Below are positions 9,324 through 16,954 of a stretch of DNA of 40,840 bases, one piece after another (position 1 is the stretch's first letter; each line of letters begins with the position of its first letter). Origin of the DNA: [Clostridium] symbiosum ATCC 14940. Lineage in GTDB: Bacteria > Bacillota > Clostridia > Lachnospirales > Lachnospiraceae. The notes below the pieces were generated by a model. That model had not been told where the DNA came from and searched no databases. It worked only from the letters and a program-made list of their open reading frames with translations. Position numbers and translations under genes: made by a program. The stretch is from contig NZ_KE993015.1 in the NCBI RefSeq assembly GCF_000466485.1, forward strand, positions 1 to 40,840, in the 5' to 3' direction.

Positions 9324-10751
9324 ATGCAGGATTTGAGCAACATTACGACACTGGATCTGGTAATAGTGGCGCTGTATCTGCTGGGAATGCTTGGGATTGG
9401 AGTTTATTTCGTCAGGCGGATTCAGAATGCAGGTGACTATTATGTGGCAGGCCGGAGCCTTGGCCCTCTGGTTTTGGCGGGAACGGTATGTGCAACGATT
9501 ATCGGCGGAAGCGCGATGATGGGAAGAGCGGGACTAGGATATGATTATGGCTCCCTTGCGGTGGTTACGGCTCTGCCTTATCTGATCGGAATGTTTGTGT
9601 TTTCCGGAATCAGCGGCCGAATTCAGGAGGTAGGCGTAAAGTATAATATTACGTCGATACCGGAGTTGTTTGAAAAACGTTTCAGTAAAACGGCAAAATG
9701 CCTGATCGCGCTGCTGATCGGCTATACGATGATGGGAACTGTGGCATCCCAGATCACTGCCGTTGCGGTAATTGTGAAAATGATTGGCGGTAAAATTGGG
9801 ATTACCTACGAGATGGGAGCATGTCTGGCAACATTTATATTTATTTTTTATACGGCGGCCTCCGGTCTGTTCGGCGTAGTGTATACGGATGTAGTGCAGT
9901 TTTTCATGCTGATTATTTTTGTCTATATCCTGCTTCCGCTTTCGGGGATCCGATATCTCGGCGGCTTTGGGAATTTTTGGAGTAATGTTCCGAAGGAGAT
10001 GCTGATTCCTAACATCGACGGCAAGGTGGTCGGGGATATTGTAACATACCTGGTATTTACGATGGCGGGGGCCGAGATGTGGCAGCGGGCATTTGCGGCC
10101 AAGAGCCGGAAAGCAGCCAAAGAGGGGATGTTCTGGGGAACCTCCATCTATGGATGCACCATTTTTATTATCCTGATGCTGGGGCTGATGGGAAGACAGA
10201 TCCTGCCGAATGTGAAAGAGCTTTACGGAACTGCGGAGGCCGTCATTCCGGGGCTGGTAATCCATATTCTTCCGGTCGGTATCACGGGACTTTGTCTGGC
10301 GGGCCTTCTTTCGGTTATGATGAGCTCGGCGGACAGTTATCTGCTTATCTCCACACAGACTTTTGTACAGGACCTGGGAAAGACGCTGAATCCTAAAATG
10401 TCCGATAAAAGGGAAGTATTCATATCCCGTATCCTGTCGGCGGTGCTTGCAATAGGAGCATTGATTATCGCCCTTTACATAAAGAATGCGTATAATGCCC
10501 TGATGTTTGCATGGACCTTCTACGCCGCATCGGTAGGCCTACCGGCTTTGGCGGCGCTCTATTGGCGAAAAGCCACCAATGCGGGAATTATAGCAAGTAT
10601 TGTTTCCGGCTTTGTTGTGAGTATCGGCTGGGATTTGATAGGAAAACCATGGGGACTGGGCTCTGCGGTTCCAGGTTCCCTGGTCTGCGCTGTCGTTCTT
10701 GTGACGGTAAGTCTTGCAACGTATAAAACACATCCCTCAGAGATGGTATAA
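9324..10751 (+). CDS. Sodium:solute symporter (SSS family)
   Basis: A 475-residue membrane protein with about 13 hydrophobic segments. It has the SSS-family marks: DYYVAGRSLGPLVLAGTVCATIIGGSAMMG near residues 35-65, and the GLLSVMMSSADSYLL segment near residue 330 that carries conserved sodium-site Ser residues. Such carriers take up sugars, proline, pantothenate or other solutes with Na+. The substrate cannot be read from sequence. The ATG at 9324 has AGGAGG seven bases upstream; an in-frame TTG at 9318 overlaps that site and is rejected. It appears monocistronic and is followed by 620 bases of inverted-repeat-rich non-coding DNA. Confidence 0.93.
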   Translation: MQDLSNITTLDLVIVALYLLGMLGIGVYFVRRIQNAGDYYVAGRSLGPLVLAGTVCATIIGGSAMMGRAGLGYDYGSLAVVTALPYLIGMFVFSGISGRIQEVGVKYNITSIPELFEKRFSKTAKCLIALLIGYTMMGTVASQITAVAVIVKMIGGKIGITYEMGACLATFIFIFYTAASGLFGVVYTDVVQFFMLIIFVYILLPLSGIRYLGGFGNFWSNVPKEMLIPNIDGKVVGDIVTYLVFTMAGAEMWQRAFAAKSRKAAKEGMFWGTSIYGCTIFIILMLGLMGRQILPNVKELYGTAEAVIPGLVIHILPVGITGLCLAGLLSVMMSSADSYLLISTQTFVQDLGKTLNPKMSDKREVFISRILSAVLAIGALIIALYIKNAYNALMFAWTFYAASVGLPALAALYWRKATNAGIIASIVSGFVVSIGWDLIGKPWGLGSAVPGSLVCAVVLVTVSLATYKTHPSEMV

Positions 10752-10752
10752 T

Positions 10753-10894
10753 GTCCGCATTGCGTGCGCGGACCTTGTCGCGGCCACTAAGAGCTTCCGT
10801 GTACGGGAAATACGATATGCTTTCAATGCGCCTTTTTTAAATTGTGGAAGATTTGATATCTGCCCGCCTGAAACACGTAGTGGTTGCGACAAGG
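10753..10894. repeat. Inverted-repeat element downstream of the symporter
   Basis: A 16-bp arm at 10773-10788 (CCTTGTCGC..CCACT) is matched by an imperfect inverted arm at 10879-10894 (AGTGG..GCGACAAGG). Just before it, GTCCGC and GCGGAC form a short stem at 10753-10772. The interior has no supported gene. It could be another miniature element or a bulky terminator. Confidence 0.55.
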
Positions 10895-10916
10895 CCCTCC
10901 CCATTTAAGGACAATC

Positions 10917-11234
10917 AGCGCCCGGAACGGACCGGGTCCGGTGTGCGAAAACATCCGCCTGAGTCTTCCGTCCCCGGCGAAAACCTGACCGGGGGAAGTA
11001 GGCGGAATCAATTGCGGAGGGGACCTGGGAGTCCGCCGGTGCTTAGCGAGGTCCTCACGAGCTTAGCATTCCGATGCGCACTCCAAAGAGTGCAAACGGT
11101 CTCTGCAGCAATTCATTCCGGCCGGATTCCCCCTCCGCAATAACCTCCCACAGGGACGGAAGACTCAGCCAGCCCTCCCTCGCCACACCGGACATGGTCC
11201 GTTACGGACGCGTCCTCCGGACCTCAGTTAAATT
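10917..11234. repeat. Repeat family A, long palindromic copy
   Basis: About 320 bp with large imperfect inverted arms. 10923-10974 (GGAACGGACC..GTCCGGTGTG .. CTGAGTCTTCCGTCC) corresponds to the reverse complement of about 11156-11207. An inner pair, TGCGGAGGGG and CCCCCTCCGCA, is nested inside. The centre has the AGGTCCT/CTTAGCA core shared with the copy at 7.8 kb. The right end recurs at window bases 1-35. No protein is supported; open frames through it have no ribosome site or recognisable product. Confidence 0.7.
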
Positions 11235-11258
11235 GTATTCGCGAGGTGTTTTCGTGCA
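11234..11258 (+). repeat. Fragment of repeat family B abutting family A
   Basis: TGTATTC-GCGAGGTGTTTTCG matches the left part of the family B copy at 23191-23212 except for one missing base. It begins exactly where the family A copy ends, so one element may have inserted next to or into the other. Confidence 0.45.
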
Positions 11259-11371
11259 CATTCCGATCATGCTTAAAGAGCTGGAAAAGTGACCCGCCCG
11301 CTCTGTATTTTTGGTGTGGGATTTGATATAATCAGCTGGGAATCATTCATTTCAAGAATAAGGGGGTGCGC

Positions 11372-11578
11372 ATGAAGAACTTCTTGGGAATATTTATCAC
11401 TTGTTTTTTGGGGCTTTACATCCTTGCTTTTTTCTTCTTATCTAATTTTTGGACCTTGCTGGCTGCCGCCGCTTTTTTGCTGACCTGGCTCATTACTGCC
11501 TGTCTGAAGATGTCCGATAAGGTCGATGAGCTGGAAAAACGGATCCAAAAGATGGAAGAAGCCGGTTCCGACGGCTGA
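11372..11578 (+). CDS. Small two-segment membrane protein, unknown function
   Basis: A 68-residue protein. Two hydrophobic segments (about residues 3-24 and 26-47) are followed by a short charged, coiled-coil-like tail (MSDKVDELEKRIQKMEE). I do not recognise a family. The AGGGGG at 11361-11366 is five bases before the ATG. An in-frame GTG at 11366 overlaps that site and is less likely. A TATAAT at 11327-11332 could be its -10 box, but the -35 is poor. A strong terminator follows and is shared with the converging pncB gene. A helper or anchoring role is conceivable but not shown. Confidence 0.7.
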   Translation: MKNFLGIFITCFLGLYILAFFFLSNFWTLLAAAAFLLTWLITACLKMSDKVDELEKRIQKMEEAGSDG

Positions 11579-11603
11579 TATGGGATATGTGTAAAAGAAG
11601 AAG

Positions 11604-11634
11604 ACCCCGCCGGCTGGATGACGGCGGGGTGTTT
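11604..11634 (+). terminator. Rho-independent terminator
   Basis: A perfect nine-base-pair stem (ACCCCGCCG with CGGCGGGGT), nine-base loop, then GTTT. It separates the small membrane protein from the converging pncB. Confidence 0.85.
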
Positions 11635-11662
11635 GACATGGCCCCGGCTTTATTCGGAGCGC

Positions 11663-13123
11663 CTAATTATTATAATGATAACTGTCCAGCAGCTGGTTTT
11701 TCATATGCCACAGTTCATTCGACAAATCTACATGAATTTCATGAGGGTTGACGAGACGTCTTGATTCGTCCCAGAGTGTTTCCTGTTCTTGTCTGCAGTA
11801 TTCCCGCAGTTCCATTACTTTTGGAGACTGGTAAACACATTCCCCGTTTCTAAATACCGGAACAAGCAGTTCACGGATCGTGTAGGAGCCAGGAGCCAGG
11901 TGTGTCTTTTTCCAGGTTTCCACCGGATCAAAGAGAAGAAGGGAATTATTCTCATCATAAACCTCATCCACGAGACAAATCAAATCAGCAATGATTTTTC
12001 CGCTTTCTTTGTCGTAGATCCTGCGGATCGTCTTGTTGCCCGGGTTCGTGACCTTCTCCGTATTTTCGGAAAGCTTTATCTTTGGAATGAATTTTCCTGT
12101 TTTTTTATCCATGATAGCGGCGAGCTTGTATACGCCGCCGAAGGATGGACAGTCCTTGGAGGTAATCAGGTTGGTTCCCACACCCCAGGAATTGATGGTG
12201 GCTCCCTGGATTTTTAAGCTGTCGATCAGGTATTCATCCAGGTCGTTTGAAGCTGAGATGGTGGCGTCCGGGAAACCGGCTTCATCCAGCATCTTTTTCG
12301 CTTTTTTAGACAGATAGGCAAGGTCGCCGCTGTCCAGGCGGATTCCGTAGAAGGTAAGAGGGATCCCGGCTTCCTTCATTTCCCTGAATACTTTGATGGC
12401 ATTGGGAACTCCGGAATTTAATGTATCGTAGGTGTCAACAAGGAGAATACAGGCGGACGGGTACAGCTTGGCATAGGTACGGAAGGCCGTCAGCTCATCC
12501 GGAAAACTCATAATCCAGCTATGGGCATGGGTGCCTTTGACCGGAACGTCGAAAAGCTTTCCAGCCAGGACATTGGAAGTACCGATGCAGCCTGCAATCA
12601 TGGCAGCCCTTGCGCCGTAGGTTCCCGCGTCCGGCCCCTGGGCGCGGCGAAGTCCGAATTCCATGATTCCGTCTCCGCGTGCCGCATAGACGATGCGTGA
12701 TGTCTTGGTTGCGATCAGGCTCTGATGGTTGATGATATTTAATATGGCAGTCTCCACCAGCTGTGCTTCCATGATAGGCGCAATTACCTTGATGATCGGT
12801 TCGCGCGGAAACATGACGGTGCCTTCCGGAATTGCATAGATATCGCCGGAGAATTTGAAGTGGAGAAGATAGTCGAGGAAGTCTTCGTCGAAAAGTCCCA
12901 CGCTCCTTAAATAGTCCACATCTTCCGGCTCAAAATGAAGATTCTTTACGTATTCAATTACCTGCTCCAGCCCGGCGCAGATGGAAAATGCATTGCCATC
13001 CGGGTTGCTTCTGTAAAAAGCGTCAAAAATGACAGTTTCATTGGCGTCTTTTTCCTTGAAATACCCCTGCATCATCGTCAGTTCATACAGGTCTGTCAGT
13101 AGTGTCAGGTTCCTTTGGTACAT
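11663..13123 (-). CDS. pncB: Nicotinate phosphoribosyltransferase
   Basis: A 486-residue enzyme of the NAD salvage (Preiss-Handler) pathway that joins nicotinate and PRPP to make nicotinate mononucleotide. It begins MYQRNLTLLTDLYELTMMQGYF, characteristic of Gram-positive PncB. It also shows FGLRRAQGPDAGTYGARAAMIAG, the HAHSWIM motif, and GVGTNLITSKDCPSFGGVYKL in the phosphate/PRPP-binding region. The ATG at 13123 is favoured by AGGAG nine bases upstream and by the family's usual start. The open frame continues 90 bases further upstream without a comparable signal. An extended -10 and a leader hairpin lie upstream. Confidence 0.95.
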   Translation of the reverse strand: MYQRNLTLLTDLYELTMMQGYFKEKDANETVIFDAFYRSNPDGNAFSICAGLEQVIEYVKNLHFEPEDVDYLRSVGLFDEDFLDYLLHFKFSGDIYAIPEGTVMFPREPIIKVIAPIMEAQLVETAILNIINHQSLIATKTSRIVYAARGDGIMEFGLRRAQGPDAGTYGARAAMIAGCIGTSNVLAGKLFDVPVKGTHAHSWIMSFPDELTAFRTYAKLYPSACILLVDTYDTLNSGVPNAIKVFREMKEAGIPLTFYGIRLDSGDLAYLSKKAKKMLDEAGFPDATISASNDLDEYLIDSLKIQGATINSWGVGTNLITSKDCPSFGGVYKLAAIMDKKTGKFIPKIKLSENTEKVTNPGNKTIRRIYDKESGKIIADLICLVDEVYDENNSLLLFDPVETWKKTHLAPGSYTIRELLVPVFRNGECVYQSPKVMELREYCRQEQETLWDESRRLVNPHEIHVDLSNELWHMKNQLLDSYHYNN

Positions 13124-13186
13124 GATTTTCTCCTTAGTTTTATCTTCTTGGATGGTGGCGGGTACGATTGGAAAATCTCGTTCAGT

Positions 13187-13205
13187 CTTCGGGTATGACC
13201 CGAAG
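13187..13205 (-). promoter_or_regulatory. Hairpin in the pncB leader
   Basis: CTTCGGGT and ACCCGAAG form a perfect eight-base-pair stem with an ATG loop, 64 bases before the pncB start. There is no T run, so it is not a simple terminator. It could stabilise the mRNA or bind a regulator. Confidence 0.5.
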
Positions 13206-13234
13206 GATTTCAAAATACCTCACCAAGTGCTCAT

Positions 13235-13243
13235 AGTATACCA
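13235..13243 (-). promoter_or_regulatory. Possible extended -10 promoter for pncB
   Basis: On the minus strand TGGTATACT gives a TG-n-TATACT extended -10. No good -35 is seen at the expected distance. Confidence 0.45.
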
Positions 13244-13385
13244 CAAATTTGGAAAAAAATAAAAGGGTGATAAAAAAATATCAGATAATTTTGCAGATCA
13301 GGACAAAAACAGATGGAAGGTGGCTGTGTAACCCCGGATTTTCGTGTGAAAAGGCTGTGGCAGCATAAATGGGACTGTTCCGGTC

Positions 13386-13414
13386 TTGACAACTGCATGG
13401 AAAGTGTTTACAAT
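13386..13414 (+). promoter_or_regulatory. Sigma-A promoter for the ileS T-box
   Basis: TTGACA at 13386-13391 and TACAAT at 13409-13414 are separated by exactly 17 bp. It lies upstream of the T-box leader. Confidence 0.8.
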
Positions 13415-13469
13415 TAAAAGGCTAAGGATTGCAAAAATAATTAATGGAAATAATATGGAAAAACTTTGA

Positions 13470-13723
13470 TGGAGACAGTAGTTCCGACAGGAAAGCCAAA
13501 GCGAGACCGGGGCGGTGGAAGCCGGTTGTGAGTAGGGCGGATATGAAAATCACTCCGGAGTTTCAGACTGAACCCGGCGGCAGAGGAGCGTAATTTCAGG
13601 CGGCCGGTATGAGTAAGTCTTGACGGGATCCCCCGTTACAGGGAGCGCATATGGAAGTATGCAGTAATAGGTGGTATAGCAAGTAGGCCCTTGTCCTGTT
13701 ACGGGATAGGGGCCTGTTTTTTT
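13470..13723 (+). promoter_or_regulatory. T-box leader (isoleucine) with terminator
   Basis: About 250 bases of structured leader before ileS. The T-box sequence AGGTGGTATAGC lies at 13670-13680; its TGGT at 13672-13675 can pair with the ACCA end of uncharged tRNA-Ile. A candidate specifier codon ATC at 13549-13551 sits in a GAAAATCACT context typical of specifier loops. The terminator stem runs from AGGCCC at 13685 to GGGCCT at 13715 and is followed by seven T. Uncharged tRNA-Ile would favour the antiterminator and allow ileS expression, as is known for the family. The specifier assignment is inference. Confidence 0.88.
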
Positions 13724-13798
13724 GATGGCGGTGAGCTGTGCGCGAGCTTGCAGTTATCGTTTTATATCGTTATAAGCAGAGATTAGGAGGAAGCAATT

Positions 13799-16700
13799 AT
13801 GTACGACAAAGTCTCTACAAACCTTAATTTTGTAGAAAGAGAGAAAAACATCGAGAAGTTCTGGGAAGACCACCAGATCTTTGAAAAAAGCATCGACAGC
13901 CGTAAAGAGGGCGAAACCTACACATTCTATGACGGCCCCCCCACGGCCAACGGAAAACCCCATATCGGCCATGTGCTGACGCGTGTCATTAAAGATATGA
14001 TTCCGAGATACCGGACAATGAAGGGCTATATGGTACCGAGAAAGGCCGGCTGGGATACGCACGGACTTCCGGTGGAGCTGGAGGTAGAGAAGAGCCTGGG
14101 ACTGGACGGCAAGGAGCAGATCGAGGGGTACGGCCTTGAACCGTTTATTGAGCATTGTAAAGAAAGCGTATGGAAATACAAGGGAATGTGGGAGGACTTT
14201 TCCTCCACCGTCGGCTTCTGGGCTGATATGGAAGATCCTTACGTAACATACCACAATGAGTATATCGAGTCCGAGTGGTGGGCTCTGAAAAAGATCTGGG
14301 ACAGGGGCCTTTTATATAAAGGCTTCAAGATTGTGCCGTACTGCCCGCGCTGCGGAACTCCGCTTTCCAGCCATGAAGTGGCGCAGGGCTACAAGGATGT
14401 CAAAGAGCGTTCAGCAATCGCCAGATTTAAGGTAACGGATGAAGACGCCTACATTTTGGCATGGACGACGACTCCATGGACTCTGCCCTCCAACGTGGCG
14501 CTCTGCGTAAACCCGGTGGAATCCTATGTTAAAGTGCGGATGAAGGAAGACGGCACTGTATATTATCTGGCCGAAGCGCTCTGCGATACGGTACTGGGAG
14601 AAGGAACCTATGAGGTAAAGGAAAAGTATACGGGAAAAGAGCTGGAGTACAAGGAATACGAGCCGTTATTCGACTTTGCCGTAGAGACCTGTAAGAAACA
14701 GAACAAAAAAGCTTTTTATGTGACATGCGACACCTACGTTACACTGACGGACGGTACGGGCGTAGTTCACATCGCGCCGGCCTTTGGTGAGGATGACTCC
14801 AAGGTGGGAAGAAACTATAACCTTCCTTTCGTACAGCTTGTAGATGCAAAAGGTGAGATGACAGAAGAGACTCTGTGGCCGGGAACCTTCTGTAAGAAGG
14901 CGGATCCGCTGGTGCTCGGGGACCTGAAAGATAGAGGACTGCTTTTCTCGGCACCTGTATTTGAGCATAGCTATCCTCACTGCTGGAGATGTGATACACC
15001 GCTGATTTACTATGCCAGAGAATCCTGGTTCATCCAGATGACGGCGGTGAAGGAGGATCTGATCCGAAATAATAATACAATCAACTGGATTCCTGAGAGC
15101 ATCGGTAAAGGACGTTTCGGCGACTGGCTGGAGAATGTCCAGGATTGGGGCATCAGCCGTAACCGTTACTGGGGAACTCCGCTCAATATCTGGGAGTGTG
15201 AGTGCGGCTGCCAGCATTCCATCGGCAGCATCGAAGAGTTAAAGAGCATGTCGGACAACTGCCCGGATGATATCGAGCTTCACCGCCCGTATATTGATTC
15301 GGTGACAATCACCTGTCCGGAGTGCGGCAAAGAAATGCACCGTGTCCCGGAGGTAATCGACTGCTGGTTCGATTCCGGCGCCATGCCGTTTGCACAGCAC
15401 CATTACCCATTTGAGAATAAGGATTTGTTTGAGCAGCAGTTCCCGGCTGATTTTATCTCCGAGGCGGTGGATCAGACGAGAGGCTGGTTCTACTCCCTGC
15501 TTGCAATCTCAACACTGATTTTCAATAAGGCTCCGTATAAGAATGTTATCGTTATGGGCCATGTCCAGGATGAAAATGGGCAGAAGATGAGCAAGTCCAA
15601 GGGCAATGCGGTCGATCCCTTCGACGCACTGGAGACCTACGGCGCAGATGCCATCAGATGGTATTTCTATGTAAACAGCGCGCCATGGCTGCCCAACCGA
15701 TTCCACGGCAAGGCCGTAATGGAAGGACAGAGAAAGTTCATGGGTACCCTCTGGAATACCTATGCATTTTTCGTGTTATATGCAAATATAGATAATTTTG
15801 ATGCAACAGAATATAAACTGGAGTACGATAAACTGCCGGTTATGGATAAGTGGCTGCTCTCCAAGCTGAACACGCTTGTAAAAGAAGTGGACGACGATCT
15901 GGCAAATTACAGGATTCCGGAAGCTGCAAGAGCGCTCCAGGATTTTGTGGACGATATGAGCAACTGGTATGTAAGAAGAAGCCGCGAGCGTTTCTGGGCA
16001 AAAGGGATGGAGCAGGATAAGATTAATGCATATATGACGCTCTATACCGCACTTGTGACCGTATGCAAGGCGGCCGCTCCGATGGTTCCGTTTATGACGG
16101 AGGATATCTACCAGAACCTCGTCAGGAAGATCGACAAAGATGCCCCTGAGAGCATCCATCTGTGCGATTTCCCTGCGGCGGATGAGAACTGCATTGATAA
16201 AGAACTGGAATCGAGGATGGATGAGGTGCTTAAGATTGTCGTATTCGGCCGTGCGGCCAGAAATACGGCCAATATCAAGAACCGTCAGCCGATCGGCAAG
16301 ATGTTCGTAAAGGCGGAAAAAGCTCTTCCGGAATTCTACCAGGAGATTATCGAAGATGAGCTGAATGTAAAAGAGGTGATATTTACCAGCGATGTGCGCG
16401 ATTTCACATCCTACAGTTTCAAACCTCAGCTTAAGACAGTGGGACCAAAATACGGAAAACAGCTGGGCAGTATTAAAAAGGCCCTGGCTGAAATCGACGG
16501 AAATAAAGCGATGGATACGCTGAATGAGAGCGGAAGCCTGACATTTGACTTTGACGGAGCAAATGTGGTTCTGACAAAAGAGGATCTTCTGATCGATACG
16601 GCTCAGGTGGAAGGCTACATTTCCGAGGGAGACAACTCCATTACCGTTGTCCTTGATACGAATCTGACACCGGAACTGGTGGAGGAAGGATTTGTGCGCG

Positions 16701-16939
16701 AAATTATCAGCAAAATTCAGACAATGCGTAAAGAAGCCGGTTTTGAAGTAATGAACCACATTAATGTTTTCCAGGATGAGAATGAGGTCATTGCCGGCAT
16801 CCTCAAAAAATACACGGACGAAATCAAGGGCGAGGTTCTGGCAGACAACATCATGCTCGGACAGACCGGAGGATATGCAAAAGAATGGAATATCAACGGT
16901 GAAAAGGTTATGCTGGGAGTCGAAAAAACCACCGACTGA
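13799..16939 (+). CDS. ileS: Isoleucyl-tRNA synthetase
   Basis: A 1046-residue class Ia synthetase that charges tRNA-Ile. The HIGH motif is at residues 55-58 and KMSKS at 596-600. Cys pairs in YCPRCG and TCPECG suggest zinc-binding knuckles around the editing/connective region, and an editing domain lies between. Its length, the WDTHGLPVELEVEKSLGLDGK stretch and the lack of a C-terminal zinc finger look like the IleS2 (eukaryote-like) type rather than IleS1. AGGAGG lies nine bases before the ATG. It is controlled by the T-box leader and is followed after 15 bases by glycogen phosphorylase, so the two may share a transcript. Confidence 0.97.
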   Translation: MYDKVSTNLNFVEREKNIEKFWEDHQIFEKSIDSRKEGETYTFYDGPPTANGKPHIGHVLTRVIKDMIPRYRTMKGYMVPRKAGWDTHGLPVELEVEKSLGLDGKEQIEGYGLEPFIEHCKESVWKYKGMWEDFSSTVGFWADMEDPYVTYHNEYIESEWWALKKIWDRGLLYKGFKIVPYCPRCGTPLSSHEVAQGYKDVKERSAIARFKVTDEDAYILAWTTTPWTLPSNVALCVNPVESYVKVRMKEDGTVYYLAEALCDTVLGEGTYEVKEKYTGKELEYKEYEPLFDFAVETCKKQNKKAFYVTCDTYVTLTDGTGVVHIAPAFGEDDSKVGRNYNLPFVQLVDAKGEMTEETLWPGTFCKKADPLVLGDLKDRGLLFSAPVFEHSYPHCWRCDTPLIYYARESWFIQMTAVKEDLIRNNNTINWIPESIGKGRFGDWLENVQDWGISRNRYWGTPLNIWECECGCQHSIGSIEELKSMSDNCPDDIELHRPYIDSVTITCPECGKEMHRVPEVIDCWFDSGAMPFAQHHYPFENKDLFEQQFPADFISEAVDQTRGWFYSLLAISTLIFNKAPYKNVIVMGHVQDENGQKMSKSKGNAVDPFDALETYGADAIRWYFYVNSAPWLPNRFHGKAVMEGQRKFMGTLWNTYAFFVLYANIDNFDATEYKLEYDKLPVMDKWLLSKLNTLVKEVDDDLANYRIPEAARALQDFVDDMSNWYVRRSRERFWAKGMEQDKINAYMTLYTALVTVCKAAAPMVPFMTEDIYQNLVRKIDKDAPESIHLCDFPAADENCIDKELESRMDEVLKIVVFGRAARNTANIKNRQPIGKMFVKAEKALPEFYQEIIEDELNVKEVIFTSDVRDFTSYSFKPQLKTVGPKYGKQLGSIKKALAEIDGNKAMDTLNESGSLTFDFDGANVVLTKEDLLIDTAQVEGYISEGDNSITVVLDTNLTPELVEEGFVREIISKIQTMRKEAGFEVMNHINVFQDENEVIAGILKKYTDEIKGEVLADNIMLGQTGGYAKEWNINGEKVMLGVEKTTD

Positions 16940-16954
16940 TTAGGAGGATAACAG

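Noticed and set aside
10844-11292. Short plus-strand frames after the symporter
   Set aside because: They run through palindromic repeat A, with no ribosome site and no similarity to proteins.
15776-16759. Open frame antisense to ileS
   Set aside because: Same reasoning: it lies wholly inside the synthetase and encodes nothing recognisable.
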